Below, piece by piece: positions 45,174 through 53,025 of a DNA stretch of 54,294 bases. Location: NCBI GenBank assembly GCA_001513045.1, contig LFSB01000010.1, positions 127,791 through 182,084 of the forward strand, in the 5' to 3' direction. A program made the translations under genes and the position numbers. The notes below the pieces were generated by a model. It had not been told where the DNA came from and made no database searches. It was given only the letters and a program-made list of their open reading frames with translations. Source of the DNA: Clostridiales bacterium DTU089. Its GTDB lineage: Bacteria > Bacillota > Clostridia > Oscillospirales > Acutalibacteraceae. Position 1 is the stretch's first letter; every line of letters begins with the position of its first letter.

Positions 45174-46361
45174 ATGGATGCTGTGGAAAAGAAAAGAAGC
45201 TTTATAATAAGCGTCATATATTATGCTATGCTTATAGGACTGTTCTATTTATTTTTTAAATTCGCTTTCGGCATAAGCCTGCCGTTTATGATAGCCGGAG
45301 CCGTGGCGCTGCTGCTTCATCGTCCCGCGGAAATGATTTCTTCAAAAATCCGTGTAAGGAACGGCTTTATATCGGTTGTGCTTGTTGTGGTCAGCTTCGG
45401 TGTGGTTATGCTGGCGCTTACGCTTGTGGGAATACTCATTGGCAACGAGCTGAAAGGCTTTTTCTCGTTTTTGATGGGAAAGTTTTCCGACATTCCGCAG
45501 CTGGTGGCATCTGTTGAGAGCTGGGTGCTTAACGCGCTTACCGTGCTTCCCGACGGTGCGGAAAATATAGTAAAAGGCTCGGTCACTGAATTTTTCAACA
45601 CTTTGCTTACCGCCTCACCTGAGGCACCTGATGCCGGCTCTGGCTTTGACTTTTCAATGCTGGCGACTCCTATTCAGGGAGCGTGGAACGGCGTAAAGCA
45701 GATACCCAGTATGCTGCTTGCAATAGTTATTACGGTTATCGCAAGCTGCTTTATGACGGTGGATTACACAAGGCTGCGCACCTCCATTTTGGGCTTTTTC
45801 CCCCGTGAAAGAGCGGAAAAAATAATCAAGACCAAGCGTGTCATGACAAGCGCGCTCGCCAAGCTTTTTAAGGCTTATACGCTCATTATACTCATTACCT
45901 TCTGTGAGATGTTCCTGGGGCTGAATCTTCTCAAGCTTATAGGAGTTTATAACGGCGGATATATAGCGATACTTTCATTTGTAACCGCGCTTGTTGATAT
46001 TCTTCCCGTGCTCGGAACCGGAACCATACTTATCCCGTGGGCTGTATATCTCTTTATAACCGGCAATGTTCCGCTCGGAATAGGCATAACAATAATTTAC
46101 GCGGTTATCTGGATAGTACGTCAGGTCATCGAGCCCAAGCTGGTGGCAGGGCAGGTGGGTCTTCCTTCGATAGTGACAATAATTGCCATGTATGTCGGAG
46201 CGAAGGTGTTCGGTGCTCTGGGAATATTCCTTCTCCCGCTTACGGTAATATTTATAAAGCTGCTTGCGGATGAGGGTGTAATAATGACGAAGCGGCATCA
46301 CGCCAGGGAAAAAGCGGACGGAGAAGAAGCTGTATCCGGGGGAGCCGCAGGCCGGAGATAA
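45174..46361 (+). CDS. ytvI: AI-2E transporter superfamily protein, YtvI-like sporulation membrane protein
   Basis: A 395-residue polytopic protein with about eight helices and a central soluble region (about 105-165). The family core is visible in the ETFLG-like helix (TFCEMFLGLNLLKLIG), the DILPVLGTG loop and the basic IEPKLVAGQVGLPSI. YtvI is annotated as a sporulation integral membrane protein in Bacillus, but its function is unclear; general AI-2E superfamily members are proposed exporters or ion antiporters. The C-terminus is charged and Gly-rich. A three-codon micro-ORF lies immediately before the start. cpsB follows after 5 nt, so they share a transcript. Confidence 0.82.
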   Translation: MDAVEKKRSFIISVIYYAMLIGLFYLFFKFAFGISLPFMIAGAVALLLHRPAEMISSKIRVRNGFISVVLVVVSFGVVMLALTLVGILIGNELKGFFSFLMGKFSDIPQLVASVESWVLNALTVLPDGAENIVKGSVTEFFNTLLTASPEAPDAGSGFDFSMLATPIQGAWNGVKQIPSMLLAIVITVIASCFMTVDYTRLRTSILGFFPRERAEKIIKTKRVMTSALAKLFKAYTLIILITFCEMFLGLNLLKLIGVYNGGYIAILSFVTALVDILPVLGTGTILIPWAVYLFITGNVPLGIGITIIYAVIWIVRQVIEPKLVAGQVGLPSIVTIIAMYVGAKVFGALGIFLLPLTVIFIKLLADEGVIMTKRHHAREKADGEEAVSGGAAGRR

Positions 46362-46366
46362 CGGAA

Positions 46367-47116
46367 ATGATTGATATACACTGCCATGTGCTGCCGGAGA
46401 TGGATGACGGCTCGCAGTCCCTTGAGGAATCGCTGGACATGTGCGCGGCGGCGGAACGCAACGGTATAAGCGATATAATTGCGACTCCGCATTTGAAGAA
46501 CGGGGAACATCTTGAGCATTTTATTGAAAGGCGTGACGCTGCACTGCATCGTCTCAATTCAGCGCTTGAGTCCGCCGGTATAGATGTTACCGTGCACGCC
46601 GGTGCGGAGGTGTTCGCCAGAAGCTGGCTTGAGCAGGCGAGGGAGCTTTCGCCGTTTACCTTGTGTTCAAGCCGATATATGCTTATAGAGTTCGGGTTTT
46701 TCGGTTCGGAATCGGAGCGGATTGAAAAATATGTAAGACTGCTTCAGTCCAGGGGAATCACGCCGATAATTGCCCATCCCGAACGCTATGATTACTTTCT
46801 TTGTGACCCGGAACTGCTTGAATATACAGGTTCTCTCGGAACGCTGTTTCAATGCAACGCCACTTCTCTTGCAGGCGTGAACGGAGAGCAGGTAAGGCGG
46901 CTTGCAACCGATATGGTTACCGCGGGCTTTGCGGATTTTATTGCTACAGATGCCCATTCCTGTGTACACCGCACAACAAATCTGATGAATATGATACGAG
47001 ATTTTTCATCGGAAATAGACGATACGGATGTTGAACTGCTTTGCGGAAAGCATCCCCGATACATACTTGAAGATATGCCCTTCCCTTCGCGTAAAAGAGG
47101 ATATCTTGCGGAGTGA
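46367..47116 (+). CDS. CpsB/CapC-type (YwqE) protein tyrosine phosphatase
   Basis: A 249-residue PHP-fold metallophosphatase. DIHCHVLPEMDDGS carries the first metal ligands, IIATPHLKNG the next His, AHPERYDY another, and FIATDAHSC the final Asp-His pair. These enzymes remove phosphate from BY-kinases such as CpsD/YwqD and so control capsule or exopolysaccharide export. The usual partner kinase is absent here, so the gene is separated from its typical locus. GGAG lies 9 nt before the ATG and the gene starts 5 nt after ytvI. Confidence 0.92.
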   Translation: MIDIHCHVLPEMDDGSQSLEESLDMCAAAERNGISDIIATPHLKNGEHLEHFIERRDAALHRLNSALESAGIDVTVHAGAEVFARSWLEQARELSPFTLCSSRYMLIEFGFFGSESERIEKYVRLLQSRGITPIIAHPERYDYFLCDPELLEYTGSLGTLFQCNATSLAGVNGEQVRRLATDMVTAGFADFIATDAHSCVHRTTNLMNMIRDFSSEIDDTDVELLCGKHPRYILEDMPFPSRKRGYLAE

Positions 47117-47207
47117 TACGGGCAAAAAAATAACAGAAAGGCAGCGGTACAGGGCACAAAAACGGTTTTACAACGCTTGAATGCTTTATGTATTGCAGAT
47201 TGCACAG

Positions 47208-47981
47208 ATGGAACTTACAGACCTCAGACTCGCGGTGCTTATTGACGCGGATAATGTATCTCACACATACGTTAAGGAGATGCTTCAGGAGATAGCACGC
47301 TACGGCACCCCCACAATAAAAAGAATTTACGGAGACTGGACGCAGCCCAATCTGTCCGGCTGGAAAAAAATCCTGCTTGAAAACGCGGTAACTCCGGTTC
47401 AGCAGTACGCATACACTCAGGGGAAGAATTCTACGGATTCCGCCATGATAATCGATGCTATGGATATCCTCTACACCGGTAAGGCGGACGGCTTTTGCAT
47501 AGTATCGAGTGACTGCGACTTTACACGTCTGGCAACAAGACTTCGCGAGGCGGGCGTAAAGGTTATAGGCATGGGGGAGAAGAAAACTCCGCAGCCGTTT
47601 ATCGCCTCTTGCGATAAATTTATATACCTTGAAATACTCATGCCGCAGAAAACCAAGAAGGCCTTGCCCAAGAAGGAGAAAAACACGCATTCCGGTCCGG
47701 AGGAGCACGAGACAGTTAAGCAGGAGAAAAAGCTGCCGGAGGATATAGTTGAGCTTATAGAAAGCTCGGTCGAGGACCTTGCGGATGACGCAGGCTGGGC
47801 GTATCTCGGCGATATAGGAAATCTTCTGCTTAAAAAATGCCCGTCATTTGACAGCAGAAACTACGGCTACCGCAAGCTGACGCAGCTTATGGCGGCGGTG
47901 GGAACGCTTGAAATAGACCAAAGGGACACCGGAAACAAGACGGTAAAACACATCTATATAAGGCTGAAATCCGTTGGTTAA
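47208..47981 (+). CDS. NYN domain protein with an OST-HTH (LOTUS) domain
   Basis: A 257-residue protein. Residues 1-150 form a NYN/LabA-type PIN-like ribonuclease fold: VLIDADNVS, GKNSTDSAMIIDAMD and VSSDCDFTRLATRLREAG hold the metal-binding acids. Residues 180-255 are an OST-HTH/LOTUS domain (IVELIESSVEDLADDAGWAYLGD and YGYRKLTQLM), which binds RNA in eukaryotic relatives such as MARF1. Function in bacteria is unknown; RNA processing is the likely guess. The ATG at 47208 matches family N-termini; an in-frame ATG at 47181 also exists and neither has a good ribosome binding site. Confidence 0.85.
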   Translation: MELTDLRLAVLIDADNVSHTYVKEMLQEIARYGTPTIKRIYGDWTQPNLSGWKKILLENAVTPVQQYAYTQGKNSTDSAMIIDAMDILYTGKADGFCIVSSDCDFTRLATRLREAGVKVIGMGEKKTPQPFIASCDKFIYLEILMPQKTKKALPKKEKNTHSGPEEHETVKQEKKLPEDIVELIESSVEDLADDAGWAYLGDIGNLLLKKCPSFDSRNYGYRKLTQLMAAVGTLEIDQRDTGNKTVKHIYIRLKSVG

Positions 47982-48006
47982 AACTTACAAAAAAACGAAT
48001 AGTCGA

Positions 48007-48023
48007 TTGTGCATCATGCACAA
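48007..48023. repeat. Perfect palindrome upstream of the small-protein pair
   Basis: TTGTGCA (48007-48013), TCA, TGCACAA (48017-48023). It is followed by A residues forward, so it is not a forward terminator; it could be an operator about 35 bp above the -35 box, or a reverse-direction terminator. Confidence 0.5.
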
Positions 48024-48059
48024 AAAACTGCTTTATTGAAAAAAATGGTTTTAAAGTAA

Positions 48060-48087
48060 TTGACACGGCGAGAAAATGTGGTAAAAT
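48060..48087 (+). promoter_or_regulatory. Strong promoter of the small-protein pair
   Basis: A consensus TTGACA (48060-48065), 16-bp spacer and extended -10 TG-G-TAAAAT (48079-48087); the best -35 plus extended -10 in this part of the window. Confidence 0.75.
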
Positions 48088-48151
48088 TGATAATGTATTA
48101 ACATGCTATGCATTTAGTATACGCATTTTTCGAAGAAAGGAGGATACTAAA

Positions 48152-48382
48152 ATGCTTCAGTCAATTTATGCACTGCTTGCGAACTACGGACTTGACGTTC
48201 AGGATATAGCAAACGCCATGAGCTCGCTTATCACTACGTCAATAGACCCCGATACCGGTGAAAAGGTTTTCGGCGGCCCTCTCGCTCCTCTTGCGAGCAT
48301 GCCTGTTGTAGGGGAGATCCTCGAACTCTTCGCCAGCTTCGCACCTGTTGTTACAACAACGGTTGAGAGCACAATTGCTTAA
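48152..48382 (+). CDS. Small acidic protein of unrecognised family, copy 1
   Basis: A 76-residue protein I cannot assign. It has an amphipathic start (MLQSIYALLANYGLDVQDIA), a loop with DPDTGEK, a second hydrophobic helix (VGEILELFASFAP) and a Thr-rich tail (VVTTTVESTIA). There is no Cys, no signal peptide and just one Lys; net charge is strongly negative. The coding call rests on a near-perfect AAAGGAGG, a strong dedicated promoter, a terminator after the pair, and similarity to its neighbour in LANYG and in LFAxxAPxxTxxxxTxIA. It has no resemblance to a bacteriocin leader or toxin-antitoxin pair that I recognise. Confidence 0.8.
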   Translation: MLQSIYALLANYGLDVQDIANAMSSLITTSIDPDTGEKVFGGPLAPLASMPVVGEILELFASFAPVVTTTVESTIA

Positions 48383-48426
48383 CTTTTGCAGGTTAACTGA
48401 AATTATGAAAAAGGAGGTCTGTCACA

Positions 48427-48615
48427 ATGTTAGACCAGTTATGGAGCGTTCTTGCCAATTACGGCATAAGCATCGATGCAATATCCGAGTGGTTTGAGAA
48501 GGCAATGTCCACCCTCGCACCCCTTCAGGACACTGAGGTTCTCAGCACCATTATAGCTCTGTTTGCACAGCTTGCCCCCACCACCACAGAGGTTACCACG
48601 ACCTTCATTGCTTAA
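48427..48615 (+). CDS. Small acidic protein of unrecognised family, copy 2
   Basis: A 62-residue paralogue of the preceding protein: MLDQLWSVLANYGISIDAIS aligns with its first helix, and ALFAQLAPTTTEVTTTFIA with its end; the middle loop is about 15 residues shorter. It is acidic and Cys-free, lacking a signal peptide. AAAAGGAGGT sits before the ATG. The gene is 44 nt downstream of copy 1 with no terminator between, so the two are co-expressed, and it ends at a strong terminator. Tandem duplication with retained ends implies both are used, perhaps as two parts of one assembly. Confidence 0.8.
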   Translation: MLDQLWSVLANYGISIDAISEWFEKAMSTLAPLQDTEVLSTIIALFAQLAPTTTEVTTTFIA

Positions 48616-48626
48616 ATGAAAAAATC

Positions 48627-48657
48627 ACGGCGCGGAGTTTCCGCGCCGTATTTTTTT
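48627..48657 (+). terminator. Terminator after the small-protein pair
   Basis: CGGCGCGG (48628-48635) with CCGCGCCG (48641-48648), 5-nt loop, then TATTTTTTT. Confidence 0.92.
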
Positions 48658-48682
48658 GTCTTATTTTACCCGGACGCGGCAC

Positions 48683-48711
48683 TTGAAATATGCAAGGCAA
48701 TGTGTTATTAT
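48683..48711 (+). promoter_or_regulatory. Promoter of the lipoprotein gene
   Basis: TTGAAA (48683-48688), exact 17-bp spacer, TATTAT (48706-48711), the same hexamers and spacing as the ftsZ promoter. Confidence 0.7.
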
Positions 48712-48748
48712 ATGTAATAACGTATAAATTGAAACTGAGGTGGCCGTG

Positions 48749-49408
48749 ATGAGACGTTGCTTTTCATATCTTTCGCTGCTTGTTGCGGCGTTGCTTATAT
48801 TTTCTTTGTGCGGTTGCGGAGACGGAAGCACGCGGGGCGGAAGCACCGCTGCGTCCTCAACCACCGAGACAGTTGGAGCTCCTCCCTCGAGAAGCGATGA
48901 GTTGAATCCCGGCTCTACCGAAGATGCCTCCGGCGACTCCTCCGGGGATTCTGTAAGCACAAGAGCGCCTTCGGGTCATTCGGGGAATCTTGTCGTAACA
49001 GGTGACGAGACAAACGAAATAGTTTATGATGACGGCACGGTGCGCGCGGTGATAACGGTTGAAAAAACAGGCGACAACATCATCACGACGGATCGCGAAA
49101 ATAAGTACATAAAGGCGATTGTGGAGAAGTACAAAGTAAATCCGGATTATCTCGTGGCGATATATACCGAACCCGAGAGCGACAACAACATGGTCTATGA
49201 GTTTGACGGTGCTTTAAAGGATGACGGCACTTATCTGAGAAGTCCCGACAATATGGTTCGTCTTTATACGGTTACTGCCGACTTGAAAATCGAGAAGGCT
49301 GAGGCCGACGTGAGTGTCAGAAACCTTAAAAAGTGGTTTTCCGTTCAGCTTGCCAAGGGCATTATTATGGAACAGCATCCGGATGTATTTGATGTTCCGG
49401 AAAAATAA
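48749..49408 (+). CDS. Predicted lipoprotein of unknown function
   Basis: A 219-residue protein with a lipoprotein signal peptide: RRC, a hydrophobic core and LCGC, with Cys23 as the likely lipidated residue. A Ser/Thr/Gly-rich low-complexity stretch (about 28-85) leads to a compact domain (about 90-215) with DDGTVRAVITVEKTGDN, a helix ENKYIKAIVEKYKV, and YLVAIYTEPESDNNMVYEF. I do not recognise the domain. GAGG lies 8 nt before the ATG at 48749; an in-frame GTG at 48740 overlaps it. It has its own promoter. The C-terminal helix is followed by the S10 promoter region with no evident terminator. Confidence 0.8.
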   Translation: MRRCFSYLSLLVAALLIFSLCGCGDGSTRGGSTAASSTTETVGAPPSRSDELNPGSTEDASGDSSGDSVSTRAPSGHSGNLVVTGDETNEIVYDDGTVRAVITVEKTGDNIITTDRENKYIKAIVEKYKVNPDYLVAIYTEPESDNNMVYEFDGALKDDGTYLRSPDNMVRLYTVTADLKIEKAEADVSVRNLKKWFSVQLAKGIIMEQHPDVFDVPEK

Positions 49409-49430
49409 CCCTCTTTTCGGGAAGAAGATT

Positions 49431-49469
49431 AAAAAAAATTGAAAAAAGTTGAAAAAAAGTTGAAAAAAA
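49431..49469 (+). repeat. Phased A-tracts upstream of the S10 promoter
   Basis: Four A-tracts, A8, A6, A7 and A7, start at 49431, 49442, 49452 and 49463, a spacing of 10 to 11 bp, separated by TTG or GTTG. They end 2 bp before the -35 box. This is the layout of an UP element or intrinsically curved DNA. Confidence 0.75.
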
Positions 49470-49471
49470 CC

Positions 49472-49500
49472 TTGCAATATCAATATTTGTATGATATTAT
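49472..49500 (+). promoter_or_regulatory. Promoter of the S10 ribosomal operon
   Basis: TTGCAA (49472-49477), exact 17-bp spacer and TATTAT (49495-49500), directly after the phased A-tracts, followed by a GC-rich start region CGGGGCGCGC. Confidence 0.8.
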
Positions 49501-49507
49501 ATCGGGG

Positions 49508-49815
49508 CGCGCGTAGAGAGCGTGTCCCTTTTTTGTGCTCTCTGTAAGCGAGCTTGATATGCGATGATGCGGGAGGTGGCCGTCCTTCGAGACGGGGAAT
49601 TTCCGCGGAGTATGTCCGATTTTAAAACCGGGCGAAAGAATATCTGTCTTCACTTTTCGGTGCTGTCCTTAACTGCAGCCCAATATAAAGTGGAGCAGGC
49701 GCAAAACGTCACCCCGGAAACATTGCTGCTTCCGGTTTTTAAACGGGAAGAGGTGAAACGCCCGGAGGCGTGTTGAAATTTTGCGTGCCCGCCAATTAAT
49801 AAGGAGGCGTCAACA
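49508..49815 (+). promoter_or_regulatory. Long untranslated leader of the S10 operon with candidate attenuator
   Basis: About 300 nt of leader carries several structures: AGAGAGC (49515-49521) with GCTCTCT (49537-49543); CCGGAA (49714-49719) with TTCCGG (49730-49735) followed by TTTTT (terminator-like); and AAAACCGG (49624-49631), which can pair instead with CCGGTTTT (49732-49739). This gives an either/or layout of terminator and antiterminator. No protein is likely coded: an open frame from 49564 to 49776 has no family pattern and ends before the rpsJ ribosome binding site. Confidence 0.55.
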
Positions 49816-50127
49816 ATGGCAGTTAAGGAGAAAATTCGCATCAGACTCAAGGGCTACGATCACAATCTCGTAGACAAAGCGGCAGAGAAAATAGTTGAAA
49901 CCGCAAAGCGCACGGGTGCTCAGGTTTCCGGCCCCATCCCGCTCCCGACCGAAAAGGAAATCGTAACGGTTCTCCGCGCAGTTCATAAGTACAAGGATTC
50001 CCGCGAGCAGTTTGAACAGCGCACCCACAAAAGGCTCATAGACATCCTCAGACCTTCGAACAAAACAGTCGAAGCACTCACAGGACTCGAGCTTCCCGCA
50101 GGCGTTGATTTTGAAATCAAGCTTTGA
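49816..50127 (+). CDS. rpsJ: 30S ribosomal protein S10
   Basis: A 103-residue S10 with [26 protein letters not shown], and [18 protein letters not shown]. Length is normal. It is first in the S10 operon behind the long leader with AAGGAGG before the ATG. It binds 16S rRNA in the small-subunit head and also works in transcription antitermination with NusB. Confidence 0.98.
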   Translation: MAVKEKIRIRLKGYDHNLVDKAAEKIVETAKRTGAQVSGPIPLPTEKEIVTVLRAVHKYKDSREQFEQRTHKRLIDILRPSNKTVEALTGLELPAGVDFEIKL

Positions 50128-50151
50128 TTTCAATTCCTATTATACTATTAT
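50124..50151 (+). promoter_or_regulatory. Possible secondary promoter before rplC
   Basis: TTGATT (50124-50129), overlapping the rpsJ stop codon, 16-bp spacer and TATTAT (50146-50151) in an AT-rich gap. Confidence 0.35.
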
Positions 50152-50214
50152 ATATAGGTACGCAGCAGGTCAAGTTGGCGAAAGTCAACCAATAATCTGA
50201 AGGAGGAAAAAACA

Positions 50215-50850
50215 ATGCAAAAAGGTCTTATCGGAAAGAAAATCGGCATGACTCAAATCTTTGACGAAAAGGGCAATGCAATTGCCGTCACCGTTATTGA
50301 AGCAGGTCCGTGCACGGTTATCCAGAAGAAGACAGCCGAGAATGACGGTTATGAAGCCATTCAGTTCGGTTTCGGCGATGTAAAGCAGCAGCGCGTAAAC
50401 AAGCCCGACAAGGGTCACTTCGCAAAGGCTGACGTCGCTCCCAAGAAGGTGCTCAAGGAGTTCAGACTCGCTGACACCGCGTCGCTCAACGTAGGCGACA
50501 TACTCAAGGCAGATATCTTTGCTGCCGGCGAAACGGTTGACGTTATCGGCACCGGAAAAGGTAAGGGCACCGCTGGTGCAATCAAGAGATGGAATTTCTC
50601 CAGACTCAAGGAAACTCACGGTTCCGGTCCCGTCGCAAGACACGCAGGTTCACTCGGCTCCTGCAGCGATCCCTCAAGAGTTTACAAGGGAAAGAAAATG
50701 GCAGGTCATCTCGGTTGTGAGCGTGTCACCATTCAAAATCTGACAGTTGCTAAAGTTGATGCAGAGAACAATCTCATCGCTATCAAGGGCTCGGTTCCCG
50801 GACCCAAGGGCGGCATCGTTACTATAGTTGACGCAGTCAAAAAAGCGTAA
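50215..50850 (+). CDS. rplC: 50S ribosomal protein L3
   Basis: A 211-residue L3 recognised by GLIGKKIGMTQIFDEKG at the start, the RWNFSR loop reaching the peptidyl-transferase centre, and KMAGHLG. It binds near the 3' end of 23S rRNA. GAAGGAGG precedes the ATG. It follows rpsJ after an 87-nt gap that may hold a minor promoter. Confidence 0.98.
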   Translation: MQKGLIGKKIGMTQIFDEKGNAIAVTVIEAGPCTVIQKKTAENDGYEAIQFGFGDVKQQRVNKPDKGHFAKADVAPKKVLKEFRLADTASLNVGDILKADIFAAGETVDVIGTGKGKGTAGAIKRWNFSRLKETHGSGPVARHAGSLGSCSDPSRVYKGKKMAGHLGCERVTIQNLTVAKVDAENNLIAIKGSVPGPKGGIVTIVDAVKKA

Positions 50851-50869
50851 GGAAGGAGTGTAACGGATA

Positions 50870-51493
50870 ATGAAGTTGTCAGTATTCGATATGGCAGGCA
50901 AGAAGAAGTCCGACATCGAGCTCAACGAAAGCGTATTCGGCATTGAGCCCAACACCTCGGCAATGCATCTTGCAGTTGTCAATTATTTGGCAAACCAGCG
51001 TCAGGGCACTCAGTCAACGCTTACCCGTGCAGAGGTTTCCGGCGGCGGAAAGAAGCCGTGGAGACAGAAGGGCACAGGCCGCGCCAGACAGGGTTCGACG
51101 CGTTCTCCGCAGTGGTATCACGGCGGTATAGCATTCGGCCCCAAGCCCCGCGAATATGGTTTTTCAATCAACAAGAAGGTCAAAAGGCTTGCAATGAAGT
51201 CGGCTCTCTCCTCTAAGGTTTCCGCCGACGAGATGATAATCCTTGATTCTCTCAAGCTCGACGCCATAAAGACCAAGGAAATCGTTAAGGTTCTCGCCGC
51301 TCTCAAGGCAGGTAAGAAAACTCTTATCGTTCTTCCTGAGAAGGATGACGTTGTCTACAGAAGCGCAAGGAACATCGCAGGTGTAAAGACCTCCATAGTA
51401 AACACACTGAATGTCTATGACATTCTCAACTGCGACACCATAATCCTTCTCAAGGATTCGGTCGCAAAAGTCGAGGAGGTGTATGCTCAATGA
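50870..51493 (+). CDS. rplD: 50S ribosomal protein L4
   Basis: A 207-residue L4; the extended loop [21 protein letters not shown] lines the exit tunnel and is where macrolide resistance mutations occur. In Escherichia coli L4 represses this operon through the leader; whether that holds here is unknown. GGAAGGAG lies upstream, and the 3' end overlaps rplW by 4 nt (ATGA). Confidence 0.98.
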   Translation: MKLSVFDMAGKKKSDIELNESVFGIEPNTSAMHLAVVNYLANQRQGTQSTLTRAEVSGGGKKPWRQKGTGRARQGSTRSPQWYHGGIAFGPKPREYGFSINKKVKRLAMKSALSSKVSADEMIILDSLKLDAIKTKEIVKVLAALKAGKKTLIVLPEKDDVVYRSARNIAGVKTSIVNTLNVYDILNCDTIILLKDSVAKVEEVYAQ

Positions 51494-51786
51494 GCAAGCT
51501 TGCACAGGAAATAGTTATCCGCCCGATAATCACAGAAGAGAGCATGATGGGCACTGCGAACAAGAAGTACACCTTTAAGGTCGCAAAGGATGCCAACAAG
51601 ATAGAGATAGCCAAGGCTGTCGAAACTCTTTTCGGCGTTGAAGTAGCCAAGGTAAACACCCTTAACGTAAAGGGTCACCTCAGACGCTACGGCCGTTACG
51701 AAGGCTATACTCCTTCGTGGAAAAAGGCGATTGTTACTCTTACCGAGAAGTCAAAGACCATCGAGTTCTTTGACGGCATGATGTAA
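51490..51786 (+). CDS. rplW: 50S ribosomal protein L23
   Basis: A 98-residue L23 with [13 protein letters not shown], the beta-strand core [15 protein letters not shown], and [12 protein letters not shown]. It lies at the exit tunnel and docks trigger factor and SRP. GAGGAGG before the ATG lies inside rplD, and the genes overlap by 4 nt. Confidence 0.98.
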   Translation: MSKLAQEIVIRPIITEESMMGTANKKYTFKVAKDANKIEIAKAVETLFGVEVAKVNTLNVKGHLRRYGRYEGYTPSWKKAIVTLTEKSKTIEFFDGMM

Positions 51787-51864
51787 GAAATACTTTATAA
51801 AATCCGGCGGTAATGTATGGAGCCCGACATGCTCCGCTAAGCTGCTGTGAGGAGTGTGAATAAA

Positions 51865-52698
51865 ATGTCGATAAAGGTCTACAATCCGACTACCAACGCA
51901 AGACGTAACATGTCGGTAACGGATTATTCCGGTCTTTCAAAGGTCGCTCCCGAAAAGAGCCTCCTCGAGACCGTTTCAAACAACGCAGGCCGTAACAGCT
52001 ACGGCAGAATAACTGTCCGTCACAGAGGCGGTCAGAATCGCAGAAAGTACCGTGTTATTGACTTCAAGCGCGACAAGTTTGACGTTGACGCAACAGTCAA
52101 GACCCTCGAGTACGACCCCAACCGTTCAGCGCACATCGCTCTGCTTGAGTACAACGACGGCGAGAAAAGATACATCCTCGCTCCCGACGGACTCAAGGTC
52201 GGTGACATCGTAGAGGCAGGCCCCGGCGCCGACATTAAGCCCGGCAACGCTCTTCCTCTTGCGAACATCCCGACAGGTACTATCGTACACAATGTTGAGC
52301 TTTATCCCGGCAGAGGCGGCCAGCTTGCAAGAGCAGCAGGTAACGCAGCTCAGCTTATGGCAAAGGAAGGCATTTACGCCCTTCTTCGTCTGCCGTCAGG
52401 CGAGCTTCGCAATGTTCCGGTAGGCTGCATGGCAACAGTCGGTCAGGTCGGAAATCTTGACCATGAGAATGTCAAGATAGGTAAGGCAGGACGCACGCGT
52501 CACATGGGCATTCGTCCCACAGTCCGCGGCTCGGTCATGAACCCCTGCGATCACCCGCACGGCGGCGGCGAGGGCAAATCGCCCATCGGTCGTCCCGGCC
52601 CGGTTACTCCCTGGGGCAAGCCCGCGCTCGGTTATAAGACACGCGCTAAGAAAAATCGCTCCGATAAGCTTATCGTGAAGCGTCGCAACGGCAAATAA
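51865..52698 (+). CDS. rplB: 50S ribosomal protein L2
   Basis: A 277-residue L2 with [24 protein letters not shown] and the C-terminal [18 protein letters not shown] with the conserved His close to the peptidyl-transferase centre. The ATG at 51865 is chosen (GAGGAG upstream); an in-frame ATG at 51847 would overlap that site. A 78-nt gap with a short GGAGC/GCTCC hairpin separates it from rplW. Confidence 0.98.
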   Translation: MSIKVYNPTTNARRNMSVTDYSGLSKVAPEKSLLETVSNNAGRNSYGRITVRHRGGQNRRKYRVIDFKRDKFDVDATVKTLEYDPNRSAHIALLEYNDGEKRYILAPDGLKVGDIVEAGPGADIKPGNALPLANIPTGTIVHNVELYPGRGGQLARAAGNAAQLMAKEGIYALLRLPSGELRNVPVGCMATVGQVGNLDHENVKIGKAGRTRHMGIRPTVRGSVMNPCDHPHGGGEGKSPIGRPGPVTPWGKPALGYKTRAKKNRSDKLIVKRRNGK

Positions 52699-52719
52699 GC
52701 CGGAAAGGAGCTGTGATTT

Positions 52720-53001
52720 ATGAGCAGAAGCGTTAAAAAAGGACCTTTTGTGCAGCCTAAGCTGCTCGAGAGAGTTCAGCAGATGAATAAAGCGGGCGAG
52801 AAAGTCGTCCTTAAAACCTGGAGCAGGAGCTCCACAATCTTCCCGGATTTTGTCGGACACACCTTTGCAGTCCATGACGGACGCAAGCATGTTCCGGTAT
52901 ATGTAACGGAAGATATGGTCGGTCACAAGCTTGGTGAATTTGCACCGACAAGAACCTTCAGAGGTCATGCCGGTTCCAAAGTTTCCAACGCCGGTAAATA
53001 A
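52720..53001 (+). CDS. rpsS: 30S ribosomal protein S19
   Basis: A 93-residue S19: [10 protein letters not shown] at the start, [20 protein letters not shown] in the middle, [16 protein letters not shown] near the end. It binds 16S rRNA in the head with S13. AAAGGAG precedes the ATG. Confidence 0.98.
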   Translation: MSRSVKKGPFVQPKLLERVQQMNKAGEKVVLKTWSRSSTIFPDFVGHTFAVHDGRKHVPVYVTEDMVGHKLGEFAPTRTFRGHAGSKVSNAGK

Positions 53002-53025
53002 TCAGTCGAAAGGAGTGTGTAATCA

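Noticed and set aside
48152-48615. Two-peptide bacteriocin or toxin-antitoxin pair
   Set aside because: No double-glycine leader, no immunity or ABC exporter gene nearby, and the two proteins are paralogues rather than toxin and antidote types.
49564-49776. 70-codon open frame in the S10 leader
   Set aside because: No family pattern, many rare combinations, and it overlaps the structured leader; more likely untranslated RNA.
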